Shown: one piece after another, positions 50,100 to 59,458 of the stretch
How the letters are laid out: the number at the start of each line of letters is the position of its first letter
Numbering within the stretch: the stretch's first letter is position 1
DNA from: Actinoallomurus sp040655075
Lineage (GTDB): Bacteria; Actinomycetota; Actinomycetes; Streptosporangiales; Streptosporangiaceae
Reading direction: 5' to 3'
Length of the DNA stretch: 64,000 nucleotides
NCBI RefSeq assembly: GCF_040655075.1
Contig: NZ_JBFAJC010000045.1
Location: forward strand, 1 to 64,000
Made by a program: the position numbers and the translations under genes
The notes under the pieces: model-generated
The model's database searches: none
The model's input: the letters and a program-made list of their open reading frames with translations, nothing else
Told to the model about the DNA's origin: nothing

Positions 50100-50420
50100 T
50101 CACACTGTTTCCCACAGGTGCGGTCGGTCGTCCAGGTCGTCGACCTTGTATTCATCGGGCAGCGAGCCGAAGACGGTTTGGAGGTAGAAGCCCCCGGCGA
50201 CGATCCCGCCCACAACGATCAGATGCTCGGCGCCGGAGGAGTCGCCGGCGGCGGTGGTGATGTGGCAGATACCGCCGTCGGACTCTCCGCTCGAGAGGGT
50301 GCGGATCTCCACGGGTTTGCCGTCCTTGTCGACCAGGCGGTCTCCGGCGCGAAGCTTTGACGCCTGCACCAGTCTTCCGTCGTGGAGCATGATCACCTGG
50401 TCACAGGGCACACCAGTTCG
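50100..50420 (-). pseudogene. Hint (intein-like) domain fragment
   Basis: Encodes PCDQVIMLHDGRLVQASKLR, AGDRLVDKDGKPVEIRTLSS, GESDGGICHITTAAGDSSGA, EHLIVVGGIVAGGFYLQ, then a C-terminal tail ending RPHLWETV. The VIM.DG....A.KL..GD.L.D..G phrase and the HLIVV.GIVAG.F.LQ end are typical of Hint domains, which self-cleave or splice proteins. There is no start of its own; the frame runs in from the IS4 fragment at 50421. I take it as a fused remnant, not an active intein. Confidence 0.65.
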
Positions 50421-50602
50421 GTCGAATCCGCGGTCGGCCAGGACCAGCATGTCGTCGGTGAGAAGGCGGACCAGCCGCCGAGCGTGGCCGGGCTCAGAAC
50501 CGATCGGCCCGAACACAGCGCCGATCAAGGCCCGGGTGCCGGTCTCCACCAGCGTCATCAGCCCGATCGTCGGGTAGCCGGTCGCACCCCTGCATGCTTT
50601 GA
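50421..50602 (-). pseudogene. IS4-family transposase fragment
   Basis: The minus strand reads GATGYPTIGLMTLVETGTRA, LIGAVFGPIGSEPGHARRLV, RLLTDDMLVLADRGFD. This is the central part of an IS4-type (ISL3-like DDE) transposase, where an Asp of the DDE set lies in LADRGFD. It is joined in frame to the Hint fragment at about 50420. Ends of the IS element are not visible. It lies 300 bp before the urease operon. Confidence 0.75.
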
Positions 50603-50910
50603 GCGGGTCGAATAGCGACGTGTTCTGAGCCTGGATTGGCAGCAGTGAAGTGTGACCGACTGGGTACCCTCCGTAGCGATGCGGATTTCGGCAGGCGATT
50701 GTGATGGCGGGCGAGCACGGCAGCGGCCTGGCGTACGTCGATGACGCCGAAGGACGCGGCGTCGATCCCGCCGGAGAGCGACTGGACCGGTCCGCCGCGC
50801 CCCGACCGCCCTCACCAAAAGGCAGGGACGGGTTCGCGCTTGTCGGCCGCTGCCCGGATTCAAGTGCCGCACGTCCAGAGGGCGTCCGGTGAACCCGAAG
50901 GTGGAGGAAC

Positions 50911-51549
50911 ATGCATCTGACTCCGCATGAGCAGGAAAGACTGTTGATCCATGTGGCGGCGGACGTGGCCGCACGGCGCCGTGCACGCGGCCTGAAGCTC
51001 AACTACCCGGAGGCCGTGGCACTGCTGACCGTGCACGTCTTCGAGGAGGCCAGAGCGGGTAAAACGGTCAACGACATCATGACGTCCGGGCGCACGCTGC
51101 TCCGCCGTGCGGAGCTGATGGAGGGCGTTCCGGAGATGATCGAGAACGTCCAGGTGGAGGCCACCTTCCCGGATGGCACCAAACTCGTCACCATCCACGA
51201 TCCCTTCCCGGACGCACCTGAGGAACCATCGATCCATCCGGGAAAGGTCGAACACCACGAAAGCGGCGAACCAGTGCATTTCAACGAAGGCCGCGACGTG
51301 ACGACCCTGCTGGTCCGCAACATCGCGGACCGCCCGATCCAGGTCGGCTCGCACTACCACTTCGCCGAGGCCAACCCCGGCCTGGAATTCGATCGCAAGG
51401 CAGCACACGGCAAGCGCCTGCACATCCCGGCCGGGGCGTCCGTGCGCTTCGAACCCGGCATGGAGGAGTCGGTGGAACTGGTGCCGATCGAAGGCAAACG
51501 CGTCGTCATGGGCCTGCGCGGCCAGGTCGGGGGGCCGCTGGATGGCTGA
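50911..51549 (+). CDS. ureAB: Urease subunit gamma/beta fusion
   Basis: A 212-residue structural subunit. Residues 1-100 match urease gamma (MHLTPHEQERLLIHVAADVA, NYPEAVALLTVHVFEEARAG, MTSGRTLLRRAELMEGVPEM). Residues 105-205 match beta (SHYHFAEANPGLEFDRKAAH, GKRLHIPAGASVRFEPG). The two are separate genes in many bacteria and are fused here. Urease hydrolyses urea to ammonia and CO2 in the cytosol. GGTGGAGGAAC precedes ATG 50911. It overlaps ureC by 8 bp, so it is the first gene of the operon. Confidence 0.96.
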   Translation: MHLTPHEQERLLIHVAADVAARRRARGLKLNYPEAVALLTVHVFEEARAGKTVNDIMTSGRTLLRRAELMEGVPEMIENVQVEATFPDGTKLVTIHDPFPDAPEEPSIHPGKVEHHESGEPVHFNEGRDVTTLLVRNIADRPIQVGSHYHFAEANPGLEFDRKAAHGKRLHIPAGASVRFEPGMEESVELVPIEGKRVVMGLRGQVGGPLDG

Positions 51550-53338
51550 GCCGCTCACCCGCGCCGAGTACAACGACCTGTTCGGCCCGACGACCGGCGA
51601 CCGTATCCGGCTCGCCGACACCGCCTTGCGCATCGAGATCACCGAGGACTGGTCGGGCGGCCCCGGGCGCAGCGGGAACGAACTTCTCTTCGGCGGCGGC
51701 AAGGTGATCCGCGAGTCGATGGGGCAGTCCTGTGCACCACGCGACCCCAGGGAACGCGGCGGCCACAATCCTCCGGACACCGTCATCACCGGCGTCGTCG
51801 TTTTGGACCACTGGGGCGTGGTCAAGGCCGACGTCGCCATCCGGGACGGCAGGATCGTCGCGCTGGGCAAGGCGTACAACGACGAGACGATGGACCCTGT
51901 CCACGACGGTCACCCGCACGCGACCGATTTCGTCATCGGCCCAGAAACCGAGGTCATCGCGGGCAATGGCCGCATCCTCACCGCCGGCGGCGTGGACACC
52001 CACGTGCACTTCATCTGCCCGGAACAGGTCGGTGAGGCACTCGCCGCTGGGGTCACCACACTCATCGGCGGCGGCACCGGACCGGCGGAGGGCAGCACCG
52101 CCACCACCGTGACCCCCGGCTCGTGGCACATCGCCCGAACCTTCGAGGCACTCGACGCGTTCCCGGTCAACATCGGGCTGCTCGGCAAAGGCAGCACCAT
52201 GTCCCAGGCGTCAATGTACGACCAGGTGGATGCGGGTGTCCTCGGTTTCAAGATCCATGAGGACTGGGGAGCCACCCCGGCCGTGCTCCGCGAATGCCTG
52301 AAGGTATGCGACGACACTGGCGTCCAGCTCGCTCTGCATGCCGACTCGTTGAATGAGGCCGGCTTCGTCGGTGACACCGCCGAGGCCATCGGCGACCGCC
52401 CGCTGCACGTCTTCCACGTCGAGGGCGCCGGTGGCGGCCACGCCCCGGACATGATCGCCTTGGTGCGGCGGTCCAACGTACTGCCCGCCTCGACCAACCC
52501 CACCCGTCCGTTGACGCTCAATACCGTCAAGGAGCACTTCGACATGGTGATGGTCTGCCATCACCTGAACCCTGAGGTGGAAGCGGACCGGGCGTTCGCC
52601 GACTCGCGCATCCGGCCCTCGACCATGGCCGCCGAGGACATCCTGCACGACATCGGCGCCATCTCCATCATGTCCTCGGACGCACAGGCCATGGGGCGCA
52701 TCGGCGAGATGGTCATGCGGACCTGGCAGACCGCGCATGTGATGAAACAGCGGTATGGATTCCTGGCCGGGGACAACGGCTCGGACAACCACCGCGCCCG
52801 CCGCTACGTCGCCAAATACACCATCAACCCCGCGACCGCACAGGGCATCGACGGCGAGGTCGGCTCGGTCGAGCCCGGCAAGCTGGCCGACCTGGTGCTG
52901 TGGGAGCCGAAGTTCTTCGGCGTCAAGCCGCATCTGGTCATCAAGGGCGGCCAGATCGCCTACGCACAGGTCGGCGACGCCAACGCCTCCATTCCCACTC
53001 CGCAGCCGGTCCTGCCCCGGCCGATGTGGGGTGCCTCCGGCCGGGCACCCCGGTCCAACTCGTTCAACTTCGTCGCCCAGCGGGCCCTGGACCGCGGCCT
53101 GGCGGACCGGCTCGACCTGGGGAAGCGGTTCCGGGCCATCACCAGCACCCGCGAGGTCCGCAAGGAGCAGATGCGGGAGAACAACGCCACACCGGACGTG
53201 CGCATCGACCCGGACACCTTCGAGGTGGAGATCGGCGGGGCCGAGGTGACGGACGTGGCGGCGTACGTCGAGGACCAGCCGGTCGGACGGCACTACGCCA
53301 CCGAACTTCCCATGGCCCAGCGGTACTTCCTGTTCTGA
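51542..53338 (+). CDS. ureC: Urease subunit alpha
   Basis: A 598-residue catalytic subunit. Nickel ligands and active-site features are visible: THVHFICPEQ, HEDWG with the carbamylated lysine in LGFKIHEDWG, HADSLNE, HVEGAGGGHAPD, MVCHHL on the flap and SSDAQAMGRIGE. The N-terminal part carries more residues around ESMGQSCAPRDPRERGGHNP than in Klebsiella-type alpha subunits, which is a local loop. The ATG at 51542 overlaps ureAB. It assembles with ureAB into the (alpha beta gamma)3 enzyme after Ni loading by UreFGD. Confidence 0.97.
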   Translation: MAEPLTRAEYNDLFGPTTGDRIRLADTALRIEITEDWSGGPGRSGNELLFGGGKVIRESMGQSCAPRDPRERGGHNPPDTVITGVVVLDHWGVVKADVAIRDGRIVALGKAYNDETMDPVHDGHPHATDFVIGPETEVIAGNGRILTAGGVDTHVHFICPEQVGEALAAGVTTLIGGGTGPAEGSTATTVTPGSWHIARTFEALDAFPVNIGLLGKGSTMSQASMYDQVDAGVLGFKIHEDWGATPAVLRECLKVCDDTGVQLALHADSLNEAGFVGDTAEAIGDRPLHVFHVEGAGGGHAPDMIALVRRSNVLPASTNPTRPLTLNTVKEHFDMVMVCHHLNPEVEADRAFADSRIRPSTMAAEDILHDIGAISIMSSDAQAMGRIGEMVMRTWQTAHVMKQRYGFLAGDNGSDNHRARRYVAKYTINPATAQGIDGEVGSVEPGKLADLVLWEPKFFGVKPHLVIKGGQIAYAQVGDANASIPTPQPVLPRPMWGASGRAPRSNSFNFVAQRALDRGLADRLDLGKRFRAITSTREVRKEQMRENNATPDVRIDPDTFEVEIGGAEVTDVAAYVEDQPVGRHYATELPMAQRYFLF

Positions 53339-53397
53339 CATCCGAGCCGCCGACGGCCTGATGCGCGAGGCGGATTCCGAAAGGTGAGTCGCGAACG

Positions 53398-54072
53398 ATG
53401 AGCCGCGCAGCTCTGCTCGTGCTGGCCGACGGCCGTTTCCCCGCCGGAGGTCACGCCCACTCCGGCGGGGTGGAATCCGCGGTCGCTGCGGGAGCCGTCC
53501 GCGACGCCGCGAGCCTGGAGGATTTTTGCCGGGGCCGTCTGCACACCACCGGCCTGGTCGCGGCGAGTCTGGCCGCCGCGGCCGCCGCCGGGTACGACCC
53601 GCTGGCGCTGGATGAGGCCGCCGACGCCCGCACCCCCGCCCCCGCGCTGCGGCAGATCGCACGCAGGCTCGGCAGGCAGATGATGCGTGCCGCGCGGGCC
53701 ACCTGGCCCTCGGCCGAACTCGACTCGCTCGCCCGCCACCGGCCGCGCGGCGCGCACCAGCCCATCGTCCTCGGCGTCGCCGCCCGCTCGGCGGGGATGA
53801 CGCCGCTGGACGCCGCGTACGCCGCCGCATATGAGAACACCAGCGGCCCGGCCGCCGCGGCCGTACGTCTGCTGAGCCTGGACCCCCTCGACGCCACCGC
53901 TGTTCTCGCCCGCCTCGCGGGCGACCTCGACCACGTCGCGGATCGGGCGGCCGAGGCCGCCCAGCGCGTCCAGGACGAGGGGATCGGCGTGTTGCCCGCC
54001 GCCTCCGCGCCACTGCTCGACATCACCGCACAGCAGCACGCCACGTGGCCGGTGCGCCTGTTCGCCTCCTGA
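53398..54072 (+). CDS. ureF: Urease accessory protein UreF
   Basis: A 224-residue helical accessory protein. ALLVLADGRFPAGGHAHSGG, then RGAHQPIVLGVAARSAGMTP and AYENTSGPAAAAVRLLSLDP are the family's landmark segments. UreF with UreD and UreG forms the GTP-dependent complex that delivers nickel to apo-urease; UreF acts as a GTPase-activating or gating partner. It is separated from ureC by 60 bp and from ureG by 27 bp. Confidence 0.92.
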   Translation: MSRAALLVLADGRFPAGGHAHSGGVESAVAAGAVRDAASLEDFCRGRLHTTGLVAASLAAAAAAGYDPLALDEAADARTPAPALRQIARRLGRQMMRAARATWPSAELDSLARHRPRGAHQPIVLGVAARSAGMTPLDAAYAAAYENTSGPAAAAVRLLSLDPLDATAVLARLAGDLDHVADRAAEAAQRVQDEGIGVLPAASAPLLDITAQQHATWPVRLFAS

Positions 54073-54098
54073 CCACCCACACGACGCCCGGAGCAGTC

Positions 54099-54791
54099 AT
54101 GCACCTCGACCACGTTCACACCGAGCCCCGCACCTACGGCCCCGCCAGCTCCACGCGGCCCGACGCCGGCCGCCGCGCCCTGCGGATCGGGCTGGGCGGG
54201 CCGGTCGGTTCCGGCAAGACCGCCACGGTCGCTGCCCTGTGCCGGGCACTGCGCGACACACTGTCCATCGCGGTGGTGACCAACGACATCTACACCCGTG
54301 AGGACGCGGACTTCCTGCTCCGCGAGGCGGTCCTGCCACCGGTGCGGATCACCGCGGTGGAGACCGGTGCCTGCCCGCACACCGCCATCCGCGACGACAT
54401 CTCGGCCAACCTCGAGGCCGTCGAGGACCTGGAAGAGAGGCTCGGGCACCTCGATCTGGTGCTGGTGGAATCCGGCGGCGACAACCTCACCGCCACCTTT
54501 TCCAAGGGCCTGGTCGACGCCCAGGTCTTCATCATCGACGTGGCGGGCGGCGACGACATCCCCCGCAAAGGCGGTCCCGGCGTCACCACCGCAGACCTCC
54601 TCGTCATCAACAAGACCGACCTGGCGCCCTACGTCGGCTCGGACCTGGAGGCCATGGCACGAGACGCCAAGGTGCAACGCGGTGACCTTCCCGTCGCCTT
54701 CACAACGCTGAAGACCGAGGACGGCGTACGACCGGTCGCGGAATGGGTCCGCGTGCGCCTCGCCGAGTGGAACGCGGGCACCGCCGCATGA
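54099..54791 (+). CDS. ureG: Urease accessory GTPase UreG
   Basis: A 230-residue SIMIBI GTPase. The P-loop is GPVGSGKTATVAAL, the metal-binding CPH is in GACPHTAIRDD, and ESGGDNLTATFSKGLVD and the NKTDLAPYVG G4 motif follow. UreG binds Ni and GTP and drives nickel insertion into the alpha subunit. The N-terminus has a short extension beginning MHLDHVHTEPRTYG. GGAG precedes ATG 54099. Its stop overlaps the ureD start by ATGA. Confidence 0.96.
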   Translation: MHLDHVHTEPRTYGPASSTRPDAGRRALRIGLGGPVGSGKTATVAALCRALRDTLSIAVVTNDIYTREDADFLLREAVLPPVRITAVETGACPHTAIRDDISANLEAVEDLEERLGHLDLVLVESGGDNLTATFSKGLVDAQVFIIDVAGGDDIPRKGGPGVTTADLLVINKTDLAPYVGSDLEAMARDAKVQRGDLPVAFTTLKTEDGVRPVAEWVRVRLAEWNAGTAA

Positions 54792-55603
54792 GACTCGGCC
54801 TCCGGCAAGCCGAGGCAGCCTCAGGACCCCGACCCACCGGCCTCGGCGTGCACGCCACCGCCCGCATCCGGGCGACCGCGACCGGCCGCGTCACGATCCT
54901 GCCCGTTCTTCGCGGTGACGGGCCCTTCGAACTGCGCCGACTCCGCTCCCGTGGCGGCGAGGCGCGCGTGTGCGTCATCGGTGCCATGAGCGCACCCCTC
55001 GGCGGTGACCGGCTGTGCATCGCAGCCGCCGCCGACGACGACGCCACCCTGCACATCACGACCGCCGCTGCCACACTCGCCCTTCGCGGCAGCACCCCTG
55101 ACCACGCCACCTACGACGTACGGCTGACCGCAGGCGAAGGGGCCCGGCTGCACTGGCTCCCCAAACCACTGATCTCCGCCCGCGGCAGCAACCTGCGGCA
55201 GTCCTGCACCGTCGACCTGGCTCCCACGGCCCGGCTGGTGCTACGCGAAGAGCAGATCCTCGGACGTGCCGGAGAACCACCAGGCCACCTGATCACCCGC
55301 CTGACCGTCCGCCGCGGCGGCCACCCGCTTCTGGACCACCAGACCGCATACGGCCCAAGAGCACCCGGCTGGGACGGCCCCGCCATCCTGTCCGACCACC
55401 GCGCCGTCGGCCAACTCCTCATCGTCGACCCCGACTTCGAGAAAACACCGCCCAAGCCTCGACTGCTCGGAGACGACACGGCCGACGGGCAAGGCGTGCT
55501 CGTACCGCTGACCGGACCCGCCGCCCTGGTCACCGCGCTCGCCCCCGACGCACTGCGCCTGCGCCACATCCTCGACACCGCTCAGCCCCTCGCCCGGACG
55601 TGA
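54788..55603 (+). CDS. ureD: Urease accessory protein UreD/UreH
   Basis: A 271-residue protein. Family landmarks are RLTAGEGARLHWLPKPLISA, LREEQILGRAGEPPGHLITR, and GPRAPGWDGPAIL. UreD forms the scaffold between UreF/UreG and apo-urease. It is translationally coupled to ureG (ATGA). No ureE (nickel chaperone) lies in the operon, as in most actinomycete ureases. The operon ends here and a transposase fragment follows. Confidence 0.9.
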   Translation: MRLGLRQAEAASGPRPTGLGVHATARIRATATGRVTILPVLRGDGPFELRRLRSRGGEARVCVIGAMSAPLGGDRLCIAAAADDDATLHITTAAATLALRGSTPDHATYDVRLTAGEGARLHWLPKPLISARGSNLRQSCTVDLAPTARLVLREEQILGRAGEPPGHLITRLTVRRGGHPLLDHQTAYGPRAPGWDGPAILSDHRAVGQLLIVDPDFEKTPPKPRLLGDDTADGQGVLVPLTGPAALVTALAPDALRLRHILDTAQPLART

Positions 55604-55715
55604 CGAAGCATAATCTTCCCGTTGATACGAACCCACGGCAAGGCGTGGGCCACACGCACGCGAGGATCGCAACGAGTACACGGCGGAGGCGATCATCTCG
55701 TCCGAAGCCCGGGGG

Positions 55716-56048
55716 GTTGCCTCCGGACACCTGGGGAATCACACAGACCTGTTCATCACCCCGCGGACACTCCTGCGATGGCACTCCGACCTGGTGAAAC
55801 GATGCTGGACCTACCCCAAGCGCGGGCCCGGCCGACCACCGACCCGACCCACCATCCGAGCCCTGGTGCTGCGCTTGGCTGCCGAGAACCCGGACTGGGG
55901 ATACCGGCACATCGCCGGGCAGACCGCCGGCTTGGGCCGGAAGGTGTCTCCGGCCACCGTGTGGGCGATCTTGAAGATCCGGGATCGGGTTCAGGTGTGG
56001 CGCGCCGTGCTGCTCGGCGACCTGCAGGACGTTGGCGTTGTCGGCTGA
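55716..56048 (+). pseudogene. Truncated integrase/transposase (IS3/IS481-like) gene
   Basis: The plus strand reads HLGNHTDLFITPRTLLRWHS, DLVKRCWTYPKRGPGRPPTR, PTIRALVLRLAAENPDWGYR, HIAGQTAGLGRKVSPATVWA, ILK, then unrelated residues and a stop. This is the N-terminal HTH and HTH_21-type segment of a DDE transposase; the catalytic core that should follow is missing. No start codon is present at the expected place. It bounds the urease operon on the 3' side, as the IS4 fragment does on the 5' side. Confidence 0.75.
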
Positions 56049-56665
56049 TGAGCACTGCCGTGGTAGGCGCCGTGGACCTCGACCCATGAAGTCGTGGCCC
56101 CGTGCTGCAGCGCGTTGAACCCGACCAGCCCGTTGGGCTGACCGATCGTGGTGTTGGGGCGAACGGCTCGGTGGGAAAGATCGTGTCCAGCGGTGGGTTG
56201 CGTCCACGGACGTGGTGTACGAGATCAAAGGCGTGCTCTGGAAGGCGGGGATTTGGACGTCGCCATCGCGCCCGATCGCCGCCGACGCCGGCTCCGTTTG
56301 CTCGTTGTTCGCTCGTATGTCGCGGTACGCCCCGACAGCAGCCGGTACAGCGTCGGGCCGATGCGTCGCAAAGAAAATGGCGAACACGGGCCAAATAGCA
56401 GGTAGCGGTACTGCGAAACAGGACGCGGTAGCGCGCCGACTTGGGAAGTCTCGCGATTCTGTGGCGAAGTTGACCGACAGGCCGTCGGGGCCGAGCGGCC
56501 GCCCGCAGGTGTTGGTGAAGACGTTACCGCCGCCGTTTGGCGAGTTCTCCCGGTTCGTCAGCCGGCGAAGGGCAAAGGGCCAGCGTGCCGGGGTGGGTGG
56601 TGGTCGCTATGCCGGGTACCACGCCCTGTATGGGGGCGGGTCCGATCGACGGTCGGGAACGGGCG
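56049..56665. other. Unassigned 600-bp stretch
   Basis: I see no gene here that looks native: frames on both strands are short or Arg/Pro-rich. It holds the upstream region of the ferredoxin reductase-like gene. A phrase on the minus strand (GQPNGLVGFNALQHGATTSW) reads like protein, but I cannot place it. Confidence 0.4.
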
Positions 56666-57844
56666 GTGGATGTCCTGGTCGCAGGGGCTTCACATGGCCG
56701 TTCTTGGACGGCACCGAGCGCCGCGGTCCGGTCGGCCGCCTTGCGGCTGGCGGGCGCCGTACAGTCGCTGACCACGCCGCTGCTTCCGGATGACTATCTC
56801 GCGCTGTTCGACCCACTGTGGTGCGGGCGGGAGGTGCGGGGCCGGGTTGAGACGATCCATCCGGAGACCGCGGACGCGGCGACGCTGGTGATCCGTCCCG
56901 GCCGTGGTTGGGTTCGGCACAGGCCAGGGCAGTGGGTCCGGATCGGCATCGATATCGCGGGGGTACGTCACTGGCGGACCTTTTCGCTGTCCTGCCCGCC
57001 GGGACGCCCGGACGGATGTATCACGATCACCGTCAAGGCGGTCCCGGACGGGCTGGTCTCGCGCCATCTGGTACGGCAGGCGGCGCCTGGCGTGATCGTC
57101 CACCTGGCCGGGCCGGACGGGGAGTTCGTCCTCCCGGAGCCGCCACCGCAGCGGCTGCTGTTCCTGACGGCCGGCAGCGGCATCACGCCCGTGCGGGCGA
57201 TGCTGCACGGCCTCCTGTCAGGTACGGCGGCGAGGGGTGCGGCGGAGCCCGGAGCCGACGTATCGCACCGAGACGTCGGGTGCCGTGAGTTGCCCGATGT
57301 GGTCTTGCTGCATTCGGCGCCCACGCCGGAAGATGTCATCTTCGGTGCGGAGCTGCGGGCCTTGGCGGCGCGGTTCGCGAATCTGCGGCTGTATGAGCGG
57401 CACACGCGAACCGGGGGGCGCATGCGGCCGGCCGACCTGCCGGCTCTGTGCCCGGACTGGGCCGAACGCATGGCGTGGGTCTGCGGGCCGGCCGAGATGC
57501 TCCAAGAGGCCGAGGAGCACTGGGCCGGATCGGCTGATCGGCTGCATGTCGAGCACTTTCGCCCGGCCGCGCCGACGACAGCGGGCGAGGGCGGCCGGAT
57601 CCGGTTCAGCAGGAGCGGGCGGCAGACCGACGCCGACGGCGGCACGCCGCTACTGATCGCCGGGGAGCAGGCGGGTGTCCTCATGCCGAGCGGCTGCCGG
57701 ATGGGGATCTGCCACAGCTGCGTGGGGCGGCTCGCCTCGGGGCGGGTCCGTGACCTGCGCACCGGTCAGATCCACGGTGAGGCGGGCGACCTTGTCCAGA
57801 CCTGTGTGTCGGCCGCCGCCGGCCCGGTCGAGATAGAGCTTTGA
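56666..57844 (+). CDS. Ferredoxin reductase-like protein with C-terminal [2Fe-2S] domain
   Basis: About 392 residues. FAD domain: RPGQWVRIGIDIAGVRHWRT with the R.FSLS-type motif, then NAD domain: LLFLTAGSGITPVRAM. The end is a plant-type ferredoxin, MPSGCRMGICHSC (C-x4-C-x2-C) with the last Cys in QTCVSA. It passes electrons from NADPH to a partner. The gene is 14 bp before the acyl desaturase and is its probable electron donor, as for mycobacterial Rv3230c and DesA3. The start is uncertain: I use GTG 56666; a longer frame from 56537 is open. Confidence 0.88.
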   Translation: MDVLVAGASHGRSWTAPSAAVRSAALRLAGAVQSLTTPLLPDDYLALFDPLWCGREVRGRVETIHPETADAATLVIRPGRGWVRHRPGQWVRIGIDIAGVRHWRTFSLSCPPGRPDGCITITVKAVPDGLVSRHLVRQAAPGVIVHLAGPDGEFVLPEPPPQRLLFLTAGSGITPVRAMLHGLLSGTAARGAAEPGADVSHRDVGCRELPDVVLLHSAPTPEDVIFGAELRALAARFANLRLYERHTRTGGRMRPADLPALCPDWAERMAWVCGPAEMLQEAEEHWAGSADRLHVEHFRPAAPTTAGEGGRIRFSRSGRQTDADGGTPLLIAGEQAGVLMPSGCRMGICHSCVGRLASGRVRDLRTGQIHGEAGDLVQTCVSAAAGPVEIEL

Positions 57845-57858
57845 CTCAAAGGGGGATC

Positions 57859-58974
57859 ATGTCGACGACCGCGCTTGCCAGTCCGACCGAGATCGAGGAG
57901 TTCGGGCGTGAGCTGGACAGAATCCGCGACGAGGTCATCGCGAGCCTCGGGGACAGGGACGCACAGTACATCCGCGGCATCATCGCGACCCAGCGCAAGC
58001 TGGAGCTGGCCGGCCGCGTCCTGCTGTTCGCGTCCTGGCTGCCGCCCGCCTGGGTGGCCGGGACCGCGGCGCTGGCCACCGCGAAGATCTTGGAGAACAT
58101 GGAGATCGGCCATAACGTCCTACACGGGCAGTGGGACTGGATGCGCGATCCGAAGATTCACTCCACCACCTGGGAGTGGGACGTCGTGTCACCGGCCGAC
58201 CAGTGGAAGCACTCCCACAACTTCGTCCACCACACCTGGACGAATGTGCTCGGTAAGGACCGCGACATCGGCTATTCGCTGCTGCGGGTCAGCCCGGAGC
58301 AACGCTGGCATCCGGTCTACCTTCTCCAGCCGATCTACAACGTGCTGCTCGCACTGGTCTTCGAGTACGGCATCGCGCTCTATGACCTGGAGGTCGAACG
58401 CATTCCGGCCGGGGACAAGAGCCTGAAAGAGACCTGGACCCAGCTGCGCGCCATCGTGGGCAAAGTACGGTGCCAGATCGTCAAGGACTATCTCGCGTTC
58501 CCGCTGCTGGCCGGCCCCGGCTTCGTGCCCGTCCTCCTCGGTGACCTCACCGCGAACCTGGCCCGCAACGTGTGGGCGCACACCATCATCTTCTGCGGCC
58601 ACTTCCCCGAAGGCGCCGAAGTCTTCACCGAAGAACAACTCGAAGGCGAGACCCGCGGCGAGTGGTACGTCCGCCAACTGCTCGGCTCCTGCAACATCGA
58701 CGGCGGCCGCCTCCTCCATCTCATGAGCGGCAACCTCAGCCACCAGATCGAGCATCACCTGTTCCCCGACATGCCGAGCAACCGGTATGCCGAGATCGCG
58801 CCACGAATTCGTGGCCTGTGCGAACGATTCGGGCTCCCGTACACCTCCGGCTCACTGGTCCGGCAGACAGGCTCGGTCTACAAGCGCATCCTGCGACTCG
58901 CCTTCCCAGGGCCCCAGCGCCAGCACGCCGAACCGGCAACACCAGAAACCCCAGATCTCCACGCGGTCATCTGA
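57859..58974 (+). CDS. Membrane fatty-acid (acyl-CoA or lipid) desaturase
   Basis: A 371-residue membrane di-iron enzyme. The three His boxes are GHNVLHGQWDW (H84-H88), HSHNFVHH (about 118-125) and HQIEHH (about 295-300), the 8-His set of membrane desaturases. Hydrophobic segments lie at about 52-72, 155-180 and 205-235. It introduces a double bond into fatty acyl chains, changing membrane fluidity, with electrons from the reductase encoded 14 bp upstream. GGGGG precedes ATG 57859. It could be a linoleoyl-type or stearoyl-type desaturase; regioselectivity is not readable. Confidence 0.92.
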   Translation: MSTTALASPTEIEEFGRELDRIRDEVIASLGDRDAQYIRGIIATQRKLELAGRVLLFASWLPPAWVAGTAALATAKILENMEIGHNVLHGQWDWMRDPKIHSTTWEWDVVSPADQWKHSHNFVHHTWTNVLGKDRDIGYSLLRVSPEQRWHPVYLLQPIYNVLLALVFEYGIALYDLEVERIPAGDKSLKETWTQLRAIVGKVRCQIVKDYLAFPLLAGPGFVPVLLGDLTANLARNVWAHTIIFCGHFPEGAEVFTEEQLEGETRGEWYVRQLLGSCNIDGGRLLHLMSGNLSHQIEHHLFPDMPSNRYAEIAPRIRGLCERFGLPYTSGSLVRQTGSVYKRILRLAFPGPQRQHAEPATPETPDLHAVI

Positions 58975-59073
58975 AGGACACGGTGAGAACCACGCATTCC
59001 CAAAAGCAGTCCCGACTTCGGAGAACACGAACTCGAACCGAAGACGAGGACAGGGCCGCCGCCGCGGCGCGCG

Positions 59074-59160
59074 CCGACCCCGCTGCCGGACGACATCGCG
59101 GAACTCGTCGCCGACTACGCGGCGGCCCTGGCGAAGGTGCCGCTGTCGACGGACATCGAT
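59074..59160 (+). pseudogene. N-terminal remnant of an integrase-like gene
   Basis: Reads PTPLPDDIAELVADYAAALA, KVPLSTDID. Tyrosine recombinases of actinomycete elements often open with LPDD.AEL...YAAALA..PLS..TRRAY. Here the text departs after PLSTD, and nothing of the catalytic domain remains. The rest of 58975-59458 has a second degraded minus-strand piece (ALSLPAVCHWPAQRFAAGDT at 59236-59362) that I cannot assign. Confidence 0.4.
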
Positions 59161-59458
59161 GGTGAGGTCGGCCAGGATTCCCGGCAGGGCTTCGGGGACG
59201 GCAGCCGCCACGGTGGCCAGGTCCACAGCCGCGCCAGTGGCGGGTGGGTGCTGAGTCGGCGGCGGTGAAGGCCTCGGCGGTGGCGGTGTCCCCAGCGGCA
59301 AAGCGCTGGGCCGGCCAGTGGCAGACGGCCGGCAGTGACAGCGCGCCGGCGGCATCGGTCACCGATCAGGCGGCCCAGGCGCGCCTGCCTGGATAGTGGT
59401 CAGCTCGGTGATGCTTGCGGGGCGTTCTGGGTGAGCGGTGCCTGTGCTGTAGTCACTG

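Noticed and set aside
52211..54013. 600-residue minus-strand frame
   Set aside because: Antisense of ureC and ureF; these have all their landmark residues.
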